Below, one piece after another: positions 16,962 to 27,027 of a stretch of DNA of 64,000 bases (within the stretch, counting starts at the first letter, position 1; each line of letters opens with the position of its first letter). The translations under genes were made by a program, and so were the position numbers. The notes under the pieces are model-generated. The model ran no database searches and was not told the DNA's origin. It saw only the letters and a list, made by a program, of their open reading frames with translations. This stretch comes from Nannocystis exedens (GTDB lineage Bacteria > Myxococcota_A > Polyangia > Nannocystales > Nannocystaceae), in NCBI RefSeq assembly GCF_002343915.1, contig NZ_NETK01000001.1, positions 7,702,001 through 7,766,000 on the forward strand. The letters run 5' to 3'.

Positions 16962-19100
16962 CTAGAAGCGGATGCCGAGCTGGGCCTGCACGGTCTGGGC
17001 GGCCTTGGGGTCGCCGTTGTTGGGCAGGCCGGCGACGGTGCCGTCGGGGCTGTACTCGACGCCGCGGTTGAAGGCGCCGAACGGGAACATCACGCCGTAC
17101 TGGATCTGGAAGAAGATCGGCTCTTGCCGGTCGTGGTAGCGGAAGGCGGCGTCGATCTCGAGGCCGTAGTTGGCCTTGTTGCCCCACGTGTTGGTGCGCT
17201 GGGGGGCGACGGCGTACTCGATGTCGAGGCGGCCGGAGAAGTTGTTGTCGAAGAAGTAGAACGCCAGCCACGGCTTGAAGTAAGCGGCGTTGGAGGCGGT
17301 GCCGAGCAGCTCGCGGAACAGCAGCAGGTCGGAGAAGTAGGCCGGGTTGAAGCGGAACTTCGACCAGGTGCGGTCGTCGAGGTTCGAGTTCCACGGCGTG
17401 TTGTAGCGGAAGCGCGGGTCGTTGTCGCCCGAGGCGAAGCCGTGGTCGAGGCCGAGGTGGAACTTGTCCTTGAACAGGCCGTACTTGAACTCGAGCGCGT
17501 AGCCGAACTGGGTCAGCCAGCGGCGGCCCATGTCGGTGTCCTTGATCGTATAGACGTCGTCGCGGTCGTTGCCCTGCGAGGCGTCGAACGCGCCGCTGTC
17601 GTTGATCTCCTGGAAGCGGCCGAGCACGGCGGCGCCTTCGAGCTCGACGCGCAGGGTCTTCCAGTTGACGCGGAACCACACGTCGGGCGTGAACACCAGC
17701 GCGCGCCGGCGGATCAGGATGTTGGCGTAGTCCTGCAGCTGGTCGTAGTACTGGTTGCCGGAGCTGCCGATGTCGGCGCCGTACTCGTTGTTGAGGTGCG
17801 GGTCGACGCCGATGCCGGGGGTGCCGGTGACGCGGTCGATCGCCTGGTAGCGGGCCCACACGATCGCGCCGTAGTTGATGACCGGGCGCCCGAGCGACAG
17901 CTTGCGCTGCAGCATCGCCGGGTCGTCGCGGCGGAGGATCGACAGGCGCCACTGATAGACGTTGTCGAACTTCTCGACGCTGAAGGTCTGGCCGGTGGTG
18001 TAGTCCTGCTGGTACGGGCCGTACCAGGGGCCGAAGATCTGCGCGGTGGTCGGGCCGCTGGCGGCCCAGTCCCACGAGAACTCGAGCGTGTGGGTGCTGC
18101 GGCGGTCCTTGCCGAAGTCGAACCCGAGGCGCAGCGAGTCGACCGAGTCGCCGTAGTCCATGTCGAGCATGCGGACGATGTCCGCCGCCTCGCCGCGGTA
18201 GTAGCCGTTGCCGTCGTTGGCGACGATGCCCATGCCCCAGTGGTGCGGCATGCGGCCGAACTTGATGTCGAGGCCCCAGCCGAAGCGGATGTGGCCGTAG
18301 GCGCGCTTGACGACGATGCTGTCGCGGCCGCTGTTGCGCATGTCGGACGGCGGCAGCTGGGTGCGGGTGAACAGGTCGATCGGCGCGTTGGGGTTGTCGG
18401 CCAGCAGCGAGTCGGGCGTGCTGCCGAGGACGAGGTTGTCGAGCGCGTCGAGCTGGGCGTGGACCTTGACGGTGTCGGTGACGTGCAGCGTCGGCTCGAT
18501 GCGGAAGCGCATGTTGGCGCTGGCGAACCCGTTGCGGCGGCCGCAGCGGCGGCTGGCCTTGCTGGCGTTGATGCCGAGGCCGGTCAGGGTGCCGACGCAG
18601 TTGACGTCGCTGGCGGACGAGCCCTCGCCGAAGCCGCCGACCGTCTCGGCCGCGACCGAGGGCGGGACGAAGTAGGGGTTCTCGAGCTGCGAGTTGTCGG
18701 CGTAGTTGGTGCCGATCGTCGACTGGTTGCTCTTGCCGCTGCCGAGGTCGAGGCGGTGGAAGTAGTCGGCGCGCATGCGCATGTAGCCGTGCAGCTCGAA
18801 CAGCTGCAGCTGCCGCAGGCCGCGGGGCTGCGCCGGCACCGGCTCGATCGGCTGCAGCGCCTTCTTGTCCTTCGGCGCCGCCTCGGCCGGGCCTTCCTTC
18901 TTCTTCTCGCCCTGGCCGCCCTGGCCCGGCATGCCGCCGCCGCCCATCGGGCCCATGCCGCCCATGCCTCCCATGCCCATGCCGCCGCCCATGGGCGCCT
19001 GCGCGTGAGCAGTGGAAGAGCCGGCGAACAGGTTGACGAGGCCGAAGGCCGGGATCAGCCAGAAGAGGCGGTGTGGCCGCGGGGGCGGAGAGGTCGGCAT
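16962..19100 (-). CDS. Outer-membrane beta-barrel protein, TIGR04551-like
   Basis: A 712-residue exported protein. Residues 1-33 are a Sec signal peptide ending in AHAQA, then a Gly/Met-rich stretch (MGGGMGMGGMGGMG) and a Lys/Glu-rich linker to about 85. The rest alternates aromatic and polar residues and ends ...VQAQLGIRF with a terminal Phe, the usual barrel-assembly signal. Length and the opening LFELHGYMRMRADYFHRLDLG fit the TIGR04551 family known from myxobacteria and relatives. Function is unknown; a porin-like role is possible. I prefer the second Met (19100) over 19124 because it places the signal peptide at the N terminus. Confidence 0.85.
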   Translation of the reverse strand: MPTSPPPRPHRLFWLIPAFGLVNLFAGSSTAHAQAPMGGGMGMGGMGGMGPMGGGGMPGQGGQGEKKKEGPAEAAPKDKKALQPIEPVPAQPRGLRQLQLFELHGYMRMRADYFHRLDLGSGKSNQSTIGTNYADNSQLENPYFVPPSVAAETVGGFGEGSSASDVNCVGTLTGLGINASKASRRCGRRNGFASANMRFRIEPTLHVTDTVKVHAQLDALDNLVLGSTPDSLLADNPNAPIDLFTRTQLPPSDMRNSGRDSIVVKRAYGHIRFGWGLDIKFGRMPHHWGMGIVANDGNGYYRGEAADIVRMLDMDYGDSVDSLRLGFDFGKDRRSTHTLEFSWDWAASGPTTAQIFGPWYGPYQQDYTTGQTFSVEKFDNVYQWRLSILRRDDPAMLQRKLSLGRPVINYGAIVWARYQAIDRVTGTPGIGVDPHLNNEYGADIGSSGNQYYDQLQDYANILIRRRALVFTPDVWFRVNWKTLRVELEGAAVLGRFQEINDSGAFDASQGNDRDDVYTIKDTDMGRRWLTQFGYALEFKYGLFKDKFHLGLDHGFASGDNDPRFRYNTPWNSNLDDRTWSKFRFNPAYFSDLLLFRELLGTASNAAYFKPWLAFYFFDNNFSGRLDIEYAVAPQRTNTWGNKANYGLEIDAAFRYHDRQEPIFFQIQYGVMFPFGAFNRGVEYSPDGTVAGLPNNGDPKAAQTVQAQLGIRF

Positions 19101-19278
19101 CGGCGAGGCGCCGGACGCTAACAACCACGCGGTGGTGCGTCAACCAGTGCTCTCGGTCGGATCGCGCGAATCTCGGGAACAAGTCACTCGCGGCTGGAGT
19201 TTCGTCGATCGTCGTGCGGCTCTTTCGGGGCCGGCGGCCAATTTGCGGCGCGCGCCCCGGCCTCGTACCCTCGCGGCG

Positions 19279-20412
19279 ATGGCGTCGTGGTGGCAGCCCG
19301 GTCAGCTCTTGTTCGTCGGCTTCGAGGGGACCACGGTCCCCCCGGACCTCGCCCGCCTGCTCGGTCAAGGCCGGATCGGCGGCGTGATCCTCTTCGCTCG
19401 CAACATCGAAGGGCCGGCGCAGCTGCGCCGGCTGGTGCATGCGCTCCACGAATCGGCGCCGCCGGACGTGCCGCTGCTGGTGGCGATCGATCAGGAGGGA
19501 GGGCGCGTTCAGCGCCTCAAGGCGCCCTGGACGGTCTGGCCGCCGATGCGGGCGCTCGGCCGCCGCGACGAACCGACGACCACCGCCGCGGTGGCCGAGG
19601 CGCTGGCGCGTGAGCTGTCCGACCTGGGGATCGGCCTCGACTTCGCGCCGGTGGTCGACGTCGACACCAACCCGGCCAACCCGGTGATCGGCGACCGCAG
19701 CTTCGCGGCCGAGCCGGGCCGGGTCGCCCGCCACGCCGCCGCCTTCATCGAGGCGATGCAGGCCGCCGGGGTGGCCGCGTGCGCCAAGCACTTCCCGGGG
19801 CACGGCGACACCCGCTCCGACAGCCACTTCGAGCTGCCCCGCCTGCCGCACGATCTCGACCGCCTGCGGGAGGTCGAGCTGGTGCCGTTCGCCGCCGCGG
19901 CGCGGGCCGGGGTCGCCAGCGTGATGTCGGCCCACGTGCTGTTCGAGGCGCTCGACCGCAAGCGCCCGGCCACCCTGTCGCCGCCGGTGATGCAGCTGCT
20001 GCGCGGCGAGCTGGCCTACGACGGGGTGGTCTTCAGCGACGACCTCGAGATGAAGGCGGTCGTCGACCACTTCACGCCCGAGCAGCGGGTCCGCTGGAGC
20101 CTCGAGGCCGGGCTCGACGCGCTGCTGGTGTGCAGCAAGGCCGATCTCCGCGACGAGTCGCTGCGCCTGCTCGAGCACCTGCCCGACGCCCTGGTCGAGA
20201 CGGCCCTGCGGCGGGTGGTCGCGCTCAAGCAGCAGTACGCGCCGCGCCACCGCGACCGGGTGCTCGGCCCGCCGAAGCCGAAAGAGGCGCCCGGCCTGGT
20301 CGCCGACCTGTTCGCCGCGCCCGAGGCCCTGCGCGCGCCCGAGCCCGAGGTGGTCGGGCCGCCGTACGCGGAGCACGAGGAGCTGGCGCGGCGGATCAAA
20401 GAGGAGCGCTAG
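19279..20412 (+). CDS. nagZ: Beta-N-acetylhexosaminidase (GH3, NagZ-like)
   Basis: A glycoside hydrolase family 3 enzyme that removes N-acetylglucosamine from peptidoglycan turnover fragments. The 377 residues include IDQEGGRVQRL, the substrate and general-acid loop KHFPGHGDTRSDSH near 170-183 (His-Asp dyad) and VFSDDLEM near 251-258, whose second Asp is the nucleophile. No signal peptide is seen, so it is cytoplasmic like NagZ. The C-terminal extension after about 330 is Pro/Glu-rich. It is divergent from the barrel protein gene across a 178-bp gap in which I see no other gene. Confidence 0.93.
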   Translation: MASWWQPGQLLFVGFEGTTVPPDLARLLGQGRIGGVILFARNIEGPAQLRRLVHALHESAPPDVPLLVAIDQEGGRVQRLKAPWTVWPPMRALGRRDEPTTTAAVAEALARELSDLGIGLDFAPVVDVDTNPANPVIGDRSFAAEPGRVARHAAAFIEAMQAAGVAACAKHFPGHGDTRSDSHFELPRLPHDLDRLREVELVPFAAAARAGVASVMSAHVLFEALDRKRPATLSPPVMQLLRGELAYDGVVFSDDLEMKAVVDHFTPEQRVRWSLEAGLDALLVCSKADLRDESLRLLEHLPDALVETALRRVVALKQQYAPRHRDRVLGPPKPKEAPGLVADLFAAPEALRAPEPEVVGPPYAEHEELARRIKEER

Positions 20413-20428
20413 GAGCCGAGAGCTCGGG

Positions 20429-20600
20429 TGTCGCTCGGGACATCCTGAGTCGGGGCCGGCGCGGCGGCGAGGGCGTGGATGTCGCTCGGGACACCCTGAG
20501 TCGGGGCCGGCGCGGCGGCGAGGGGGTGGATGTCTCTCGGGACATCCTGAGTCGGGGCCCGGCGCGGCGGCGAGGGCGTGGATGTCTCTCGGGACATCAT
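20429..20600. repeat. 51-bp tandem repeat, three copies plus a part
   Basis: Units begin at 20429, 20480, 20531 (52 bp) and a partial at 20583. Each opens with TGTCGCTCGGGACATCCTGA or a close variant, which is itself a degenerate CATG-box pair, followed by a GC-rich filler. It starts 17 bp after the nagZ stop. Copies are nearly identical, so the duplication is recent. Confidence 0.9.
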
Positions 20601-20714
20601 GGCGAAGGTCCCCTGGCGCCGGCGCTCACGGGCTCGGGCCCATGGCGTGCGCCCTTGGCGTGAGGCCTCGCGCGGCGCTCGCGGGCGTTCGCGCCCGCGG
20701 GAGTCCGATCCTCG

Positions 20715-20810
20715 CGTGTCCTTCGGGACATCTCGGTGCTCGGCGAGCGCGCCGCGCGAGCGACGTGTCCTTCAGGACAGTCGGCCCGGGAGCATGTCCT
20801 TCGGGACATC
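20715..20810. repeat. Scattered 14-bp box pairs
   Basis: Pairs at 20715/20729, 20764/20778 and 20793/20807 each have the ideal TCCTTCGGGA-type spacer, for example CATGTCCTTCGGGACATC at 20793. The rest of 20601-20992 is GC-rich sequence with no gene that I can support. Confidence 0.8.
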
Positions 20811-20992
20811 TCTCGGGAACGCGCGCGTGCGGGCGCGGGCGGGCGCGTGCGCGGATGCGGGCCGGCGCCGGGGGCACACAGGGCTCGGGGCCTTCGCGCG
20901 CGATCGTCGGGCGACGCGAGCGGGCCGAGGACCGCCGCGAGGCGGCGCGCGAGAGCTGCAGAGCTTGCTAGCTTCGTCTCGGGAGGGACGGC

Positions 20993-22153
20993 ATGGGGCG
21001 AGCGCGCGGCGGGTGGGTGCTGGCGGCGGTGGTGGCGGCGTCGATCGTCGGCGAGGGCGCGGTCCGGGCGGCGCCGCGGGCGTTGACGCCGACGCCGGCG
21101 GAGGTGCGGGCGGCGCTGCAGGCGAGTCTGCCGGCGGGCGTCGGCGTCTATCACATCCGCGTCGGCCCGGGCTCCGGCGAGCGCAAGAACCCCCACGCGG
21201 GCGAGCACTACACCGGCTCGGCCGTCGACATCCGCAACCGGGTGCTCGACAGCCATCACAAGACCGCGGCGAAGCTGCTCGGCTACGACGACGTGCACGT
21301 GGTGTACTGGCGGCTCGACCCCGACGGCCAGCCGGTCCACCGCGTGTGCGACTGCGTGACGTACTGGGAGCAGCGGGTCTACGAGCACATCGACGGCCCG
21401 CTGCGGCCGGACGGCACGCCGCCGAAGGCGAAGCAGTCGCACAACAAGGCGCGGGCGCTGCCGGACGCGCAGATGAACGCGCTGGCGGCGGTGTGCGAGA
21501 AGATGAAGCTGGTCGGGCCGACGCTGGCCTATCCGCCGCAGGGCCAGCCGACCGCGAAGGAGCAGACGCCGCTGCCGCCGTTTCAGCCGCGGCAGCCCGC
21601 GCCGGCGCACCTCCGGGTGCGCCCGCGGATCGAGGACCCGATGCGCTCGGCGCTGCAGAACACCCTGCCGCAGACGTACGGGGTCTACTGGCTCAACACG
21701 CCCTGCGAGGACCCGATCCACGTCTACGTCGGCTCCGCCGACGACGTGCGCAACCGCCTGCTCTACCAGGATCACCCGAAAGCCCGGCTGCTGCTCGAGG
21801 CGCCGCGGCCGACGGTGGGGACGTGGACGCTGGACATGTCACGGGCCCGGCTGCCGGCCGGGCACGATCCGGGGGAAGTGTGCGCCTGCCAGACGTTCGC
21901 CGAGCAGGTCATCATGGACGAGTTGCTCGGCCCCGACCCGGTCTGGGCGTCGGAGAAGATGAAGACGCTGGTTCCCGGTCAGGTCGTCGTCAACTCCAGG
22001 CGCGCGATGTCGAAGGAGCGCATGTCCGACCCGGACATGCAGGCGATGTGTCGTCCGGTGCTCGGCTCGCTCGAGCTGCGCTGGCCGGTCGATGCGTGCC
22101 CGTTCCAGGCGCGTCGAGAGGGTCGCCGGCAGACGGCCGGCAGCAAAATGTAG
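20993..22153 (+). CDS. Exported protein with two GIY-YIG-like domains
   Basis: A 386-residue protein with an N-terminal signal peptide ending near AVRAAP. It then has two copies of a domain that reads like the GIY-YIG nuclease fold. Copy 1 has GVYHIR, then YTGSAVDIRNRVLDSHH, then TYWEQRVYEHI. Copy 2 has GVYWLN, then YVGSADDVRNRLLYQDH, then FAEQVIMDELLG. These match, in order, the GIY strand, the YIG strand with the catalytic Arg, and the helix with the metal-binding Glu. A Pro-rich linker joins them near residues 180-205. Export of such a domain is unusual. It could be a secreted nuclease or a non-catalytic binding module. The role is unknown. Confidence 0.7.
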   Translation: MGRARGGWVLAAVVAASIVGEGAVRAAPRALTPTPAEVRAALQASLPAGVGVYHIRVGPGSGERKNPHAGEHYTGSAVDIRNRVLDSHHKTAAKLLGYDDVHVVYWRLDPDGQPVHRVCDCVTYWEQRVYEHIDGPLRPDGTPPKAKQSHNKARALPDAQMNALAAVCEKMKLVGPTLAYPPQGQPTAKEQTPLPPFQPRQPAPAHLRVRPRIEDPMRSALQNTLPQTYGVYWLNTPCEDPIHVYVGSADDVRNRLLYQDHPKARLLLEAPRPTVGTWTLDMSRARLPAGHDPGEVCACQTFAEQVIMDELLGPDPVWASEKMKTLVPGQVVVNSRRAMSKERMSDPDMQAMCRPVLGSLELRWPVDACPFQARREGRRQTAGSKM

Positions 22154-22314
22154 GAACATGGGCAGCTGCGGCTCGCTGCGCTGGAAGCTGCCGTCGCGCG
22201 GCCTCGACGGCTCGACCGCGAAGCTGCCGCCGACGGCCCCTCACGCGACCGCGGCGTGCCGAGCAACGACGCCGGGACCGAGGGCAAGTGCGGGCCGTGC
22301 GGCGCCCGTGAAGA

Positions 22315-22374
22315 CATGCCCGAAAGAGCATGTGCAAGTGTACATGTACGAAGGGGCATGTCCGAGCAGACATG
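22315..22374. repeat. 14-bp CATG-box array between convergent genes
   Basis: Boxes start at 22315, 22329, 22343, 22357 and 22371, all CATG and all 14 bp apart. The array lies between two convergent genes, 21 bp from the moeB-like stop codon. Confidence 0.88.
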
Positions 22375-22395
22375 CCCCCAGGAGCGAGCGCGAGC

Positions 22396-23568
<1,173 letters not shown>

Positions 23569-23653
23569 CGCCACTCCTCGTCGGGGCGGGAAGTTCGCGG
23601 TCGCCCCGTCCACGGGTTTTAGCCGAAGTCGTCGCCGAGCCGACAGGCTCACG

Positions 23654-23685
23654 GCTGTCTTTGGGGCCATGTCCGCTGGCGCAGG
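23654..23685. repeat. 14-bp boxes, 3 boxes
   Basis: GCTG at 23654, CATG at 23668 and CAGG at 23682 lie in the short divergent region between the moeB-like gene and the frameshifted gene at 23759. Confidence 0.6.
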
Positions 23686-23758
23686 TGAGGAAAGTGCGCT
23701 GACTCACCGCTGCCGCGTGCAAAGCCGACGTCGCGCCGACCGACCTGTCAGGGTCGAG

Positions 23759-24582
23759 ATGCCCTCGCTCCCGCACACCGTCCTGCTCGAGCTGCTGCGT
23801 CGCGCGCCGCCTCTCGTCGCCACGCTGCTGCGTGAGGGTTGTGCGGCGCCGTTGCCGCGATTCACCGCGGCGCAGGTCGTCGAGGGCGAGTTCGCCGAGA
23901 TCGATCCGGCCGAGGTGCGCGCCGACCTGGTGCTGGCGCTGACCGGCGAGGGCGGTCGACCCGCGCTGGCGATCGTGGTCGAGGCCCAGCTGCGACGCGA
24001 TCCCGCCAAGCGCTGGGTCTGGCCGGTCTACCTGGCGTCGCTGCGCCGGCGGCTGCAGTGCCCGGTGCGTCTCCTGGTGCTGACGACCCGGCCGGCGGTG
24101 GCCCGCTGGTGCAGTCGACCGATCGACATGGGCGACGGCTGCTGGTGCTGGTGCCCGACGTCCTCGGGCCGGAACAGATCCCGCAAATCACCCGCGTCCA
24201 TGAGGCCCGGCGCCGGCCGGAGCTCGCGGTCCTGTCGGTGCTGGCTCACGGCCGCGGCCCGCGAGCCGCCGCCATCGGCCGCGCCGCGCTCGCTGGCGTG
24301 ACGATGCTCGACAGCGCGCATCCCCCTCTTTACACTGATCTCGTCCGCTTTTTTCTCGGCGCCGCCGCGCGCGCCGAACTCGGAGTCGACGCCATGCAGC
24401 CCTTGAGCGACGCAGAAATGCTCCGTCCTTACTTGTACCTCTACCGGCGCTCGATCTTCGGCCAGCTCATGGCCCCGCTGCATCGGGCCCGCCGCGAGGC
24501 GCGACAGGCGAAGACCGACGGCGAACTGGCCGGGCTGCACGAGGCGCTGCTCGCCATCCTCGACGCGCGATCGATCGCCTGA
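23759..24582 (+). pseudogene. Frameshifted PD-(D/E)XK-like protein
   Basis: The first frame encodes MPSLPHTVLLELLRRAPPL and continues through EIDPAEVRADLVLAL, then AIVVEAQLRRDPAKRWVWPV. This reads like a family, common in GC-rich bacteria, with a PD-(D/E)XK nuclease-like core (Asp, then E-x-Q). Near 24120-24150 the match jumps to the next frame, which continues with LLVLVPDVLGPEQIP, then RRPELAVLSVLAHG and a C-terminal helical region to 24582. Both halves are needed for one protein, so the gene carries a frameshift or the sequence has a one-base error. Bases 24583-24745 hold no gene that I can support. Confidence 0.65.
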
Positions 24583-24745
24583 CCGCGACGCAGCGGCGCA
24601 CGATCACCGACTGCAGGCAGCGGGCCCAGCTGTTGCGGTGGGTGCAGCGGGCGGCCACCGTCGACAGCGCGCGCGAGCTGTTCGCGGCCCGGCGCGCGAC
24701 GAAGCGGCCGGTGGCCCCGCGTTGACGCGCTATACTCCGCGCCCC

Positions 24746-25756
<1,011 letters not shown>

Positions 25757-26025
25757 ACGTTTCGCCATGTCCTCGCGGCCAGAGACAAATCTTGCCCGCT
25801 CGCGGGGCCCGGCCCGGGGCGAGCGGGCGTTGCGAGCAGGTGGGCGAACACGGGCACATGTTCCAAACGCCATGTCCTCGAGGCCAGGCTCGGACGCGGC
25901 CCGCGATCCGGGCGGCGCTCGGCGCCGCTTCGTCGCTGCGACCGCCGGCCGGCGCCGCCGCCTCGACCTGTCCTTCGGGGCAGCTCTTCACCGCGCCGCG
26001 CTCCAGCCCGCCTGACGGTCTCGCC
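25757..26025. repeat. Hairpin and CATG-box pairs between moxR and DUF58 genes
   Basis: Box pairs lie at 25766/25780, 25858/25872/25886 and 25967/25981. Between them, arms GCCCGCTCG (from about 25793) and CGAGCGGGC enclose a GC-only loop and form a strong hairpin. The 270-bp gap is unusual in an operon of this kind and may split or tune its transcription. Confidence 0.6.
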
Positions 26026-27027
26026 ATGTCCTCCGCCGACCCGGACACCGCCCTCGCCGCCGTGCTGCCGCCCGAGCTGCGCGAGCTGCTGCGCGGGCGG
26101 GTGCTGCGGGTCGGCCAGGCGGTGTGGGGCGGGCGGCCGGGGCGGCACCTGGCGGCCCGGGCGGGCGCGGGCGACGTGTTCCGCGGGCACCGCCCCTACG
26201 TCCCCGGCGACGACCTGCGCCGGCTCGACTGGCGCGCCGCGGCCCGCGACGACCGCTACGTGCTGCGCCAGCACGACGCCGAGGACGTGCTGTCGGCGGT
26301 GTTCTTGCTGGATGGCTCCGGGGGCATGTCCTACGGGACAGGCATGGAGCGCAAGTCGACCTACGCGGCGGCGCTGGTGGCCGGTCTGGCCAGCCTGGCC
26401 GCGCGCCAGGGCGACCGGCTCGGGCTGGCGAGCGGCGGGGCCGGGGGGATCGAGCTGCAGCAGGCGCGGCCGCAGGGCGGGGCGCGGCGGCTGCTGGCGC
26501 TGGCCGAGGCGCTGGCGCGCCCGCCCGCGGGGATCTGCCCGTGGCCGCGCCTGGTCGCCGCCGTCGGGCCGCAGCTGCCGCGGCGCAGCCTGGTCGTGCT
26601 GGTGTCCGACTTCCTCGATCCCTGCGCCGAAGGACAGGTCGCCGGGGACATGCCCGAAGAGGCAGGCTTGCCGGCGGCCGAGGCCGGCCTGCTCGACGAG
26701 CTGGCGGCCCTGGCCGGGCGCGGCCACGCGGTCGTGCTGCTGCAGGTGCTGCACCGCGACGAGCTCGAGTTCCCGTGGTCCGGGCGCGACCTGCTGCGGC
26801 TCGAGGACGTCCGCGGCGTCCGCCCGGAGGTCGAGGGCCTCGGCGCCAGCCTGCGCGCGGCCTACCTGCAGCGGGTCCGCGCCTACCTGGCGGGGTTCGA
26901 GGGCGGCTGCCTGGCGCGCGGGCTGGTCAGCCACCGCGTCGTCACCGACACCCCCGTGACCGCCGCCTTCCTCGGGCTGCTGCGCGCGCTGCAGGGCGAG
27001 CCCGCGCCGGAGGAGGCCCGGCCATGA
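26026..27027 (+). CDS. DUF58 domain protein
   Basis: A 333-residue DUF58 protein, the standard companion of MoxR ATPases. The DUF58 core is visible as FRGHRPYVPGDDLRRLDWRA (RPYxPGDDxRxIDW pattern), followed by a VWA-like segment VFLLDGSGGMSYG near residue 94 and ERKSTYAAALVAGLA. The normal DxSxS metal motif reads D-G-S-G-G here, so the last Ser is missing. The stop codon overlaps the next start as ATGA, so the two are translationally coupled. CATG boxes at 26311-26342 and 26621-26666 lie inside the gene, the first over the VWA motif. Confidence 0.92.
   Translation: MSSADPDTALAAVLPPELRELLRGRVLRVGQAVWGGRPGRHLAARAGAGDVFRGHRPYVPGDDLRRLDWRAAARDDRYVLRQHDAEDVLSAVFLLDGSGGMSYGTGMERKSTYAAALVAGLASLAARQGDRLGLASGGAGGIELQQARPQGGARRLLALAEALARPPAGICPWPRLVAAVGPQLPRRSLVVLVSDFLDPCAEGQVAGDMPEEAGLPAAEAGLLDELAALAGRGHAVVLLQVLHRDELEFPWSGRDLLRLEDVRGVRPEVEGLGASLRAAYLQRVRAYLAGFEGGCLARGLVSHRVVTDTPVTAAFLGLLRALQGEPAPEEARP
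26311..26342. repeat. 14-bp boxes over the VWA-like motif of the DUF58 gene
   Basis: Boxes at 26311 (GATG), 26325 (CATG) and 26339 (CAGG) encode DGSGGMSYGTG, conserved sequence of the family. A further four boxes lie at 26621, 26635, 26649 and 26663 over a variable loop. Confidence 0.6.

Noticed and set aside
16849..20376. 1175-codon minus-strand frame across the barrel protein and nagZ
   Set aside because: It is antisense to nagZ and out of frame with the barrel protein; its composition is His/Arg/Pro-rich with no motif.
20409..20600. 63-codon minus-strand frame over the 51-bp repeats
   Set aside because: The frame is open only because the repeat unit is a multiple of three; there is no start context, and the composition is that of the repeat.
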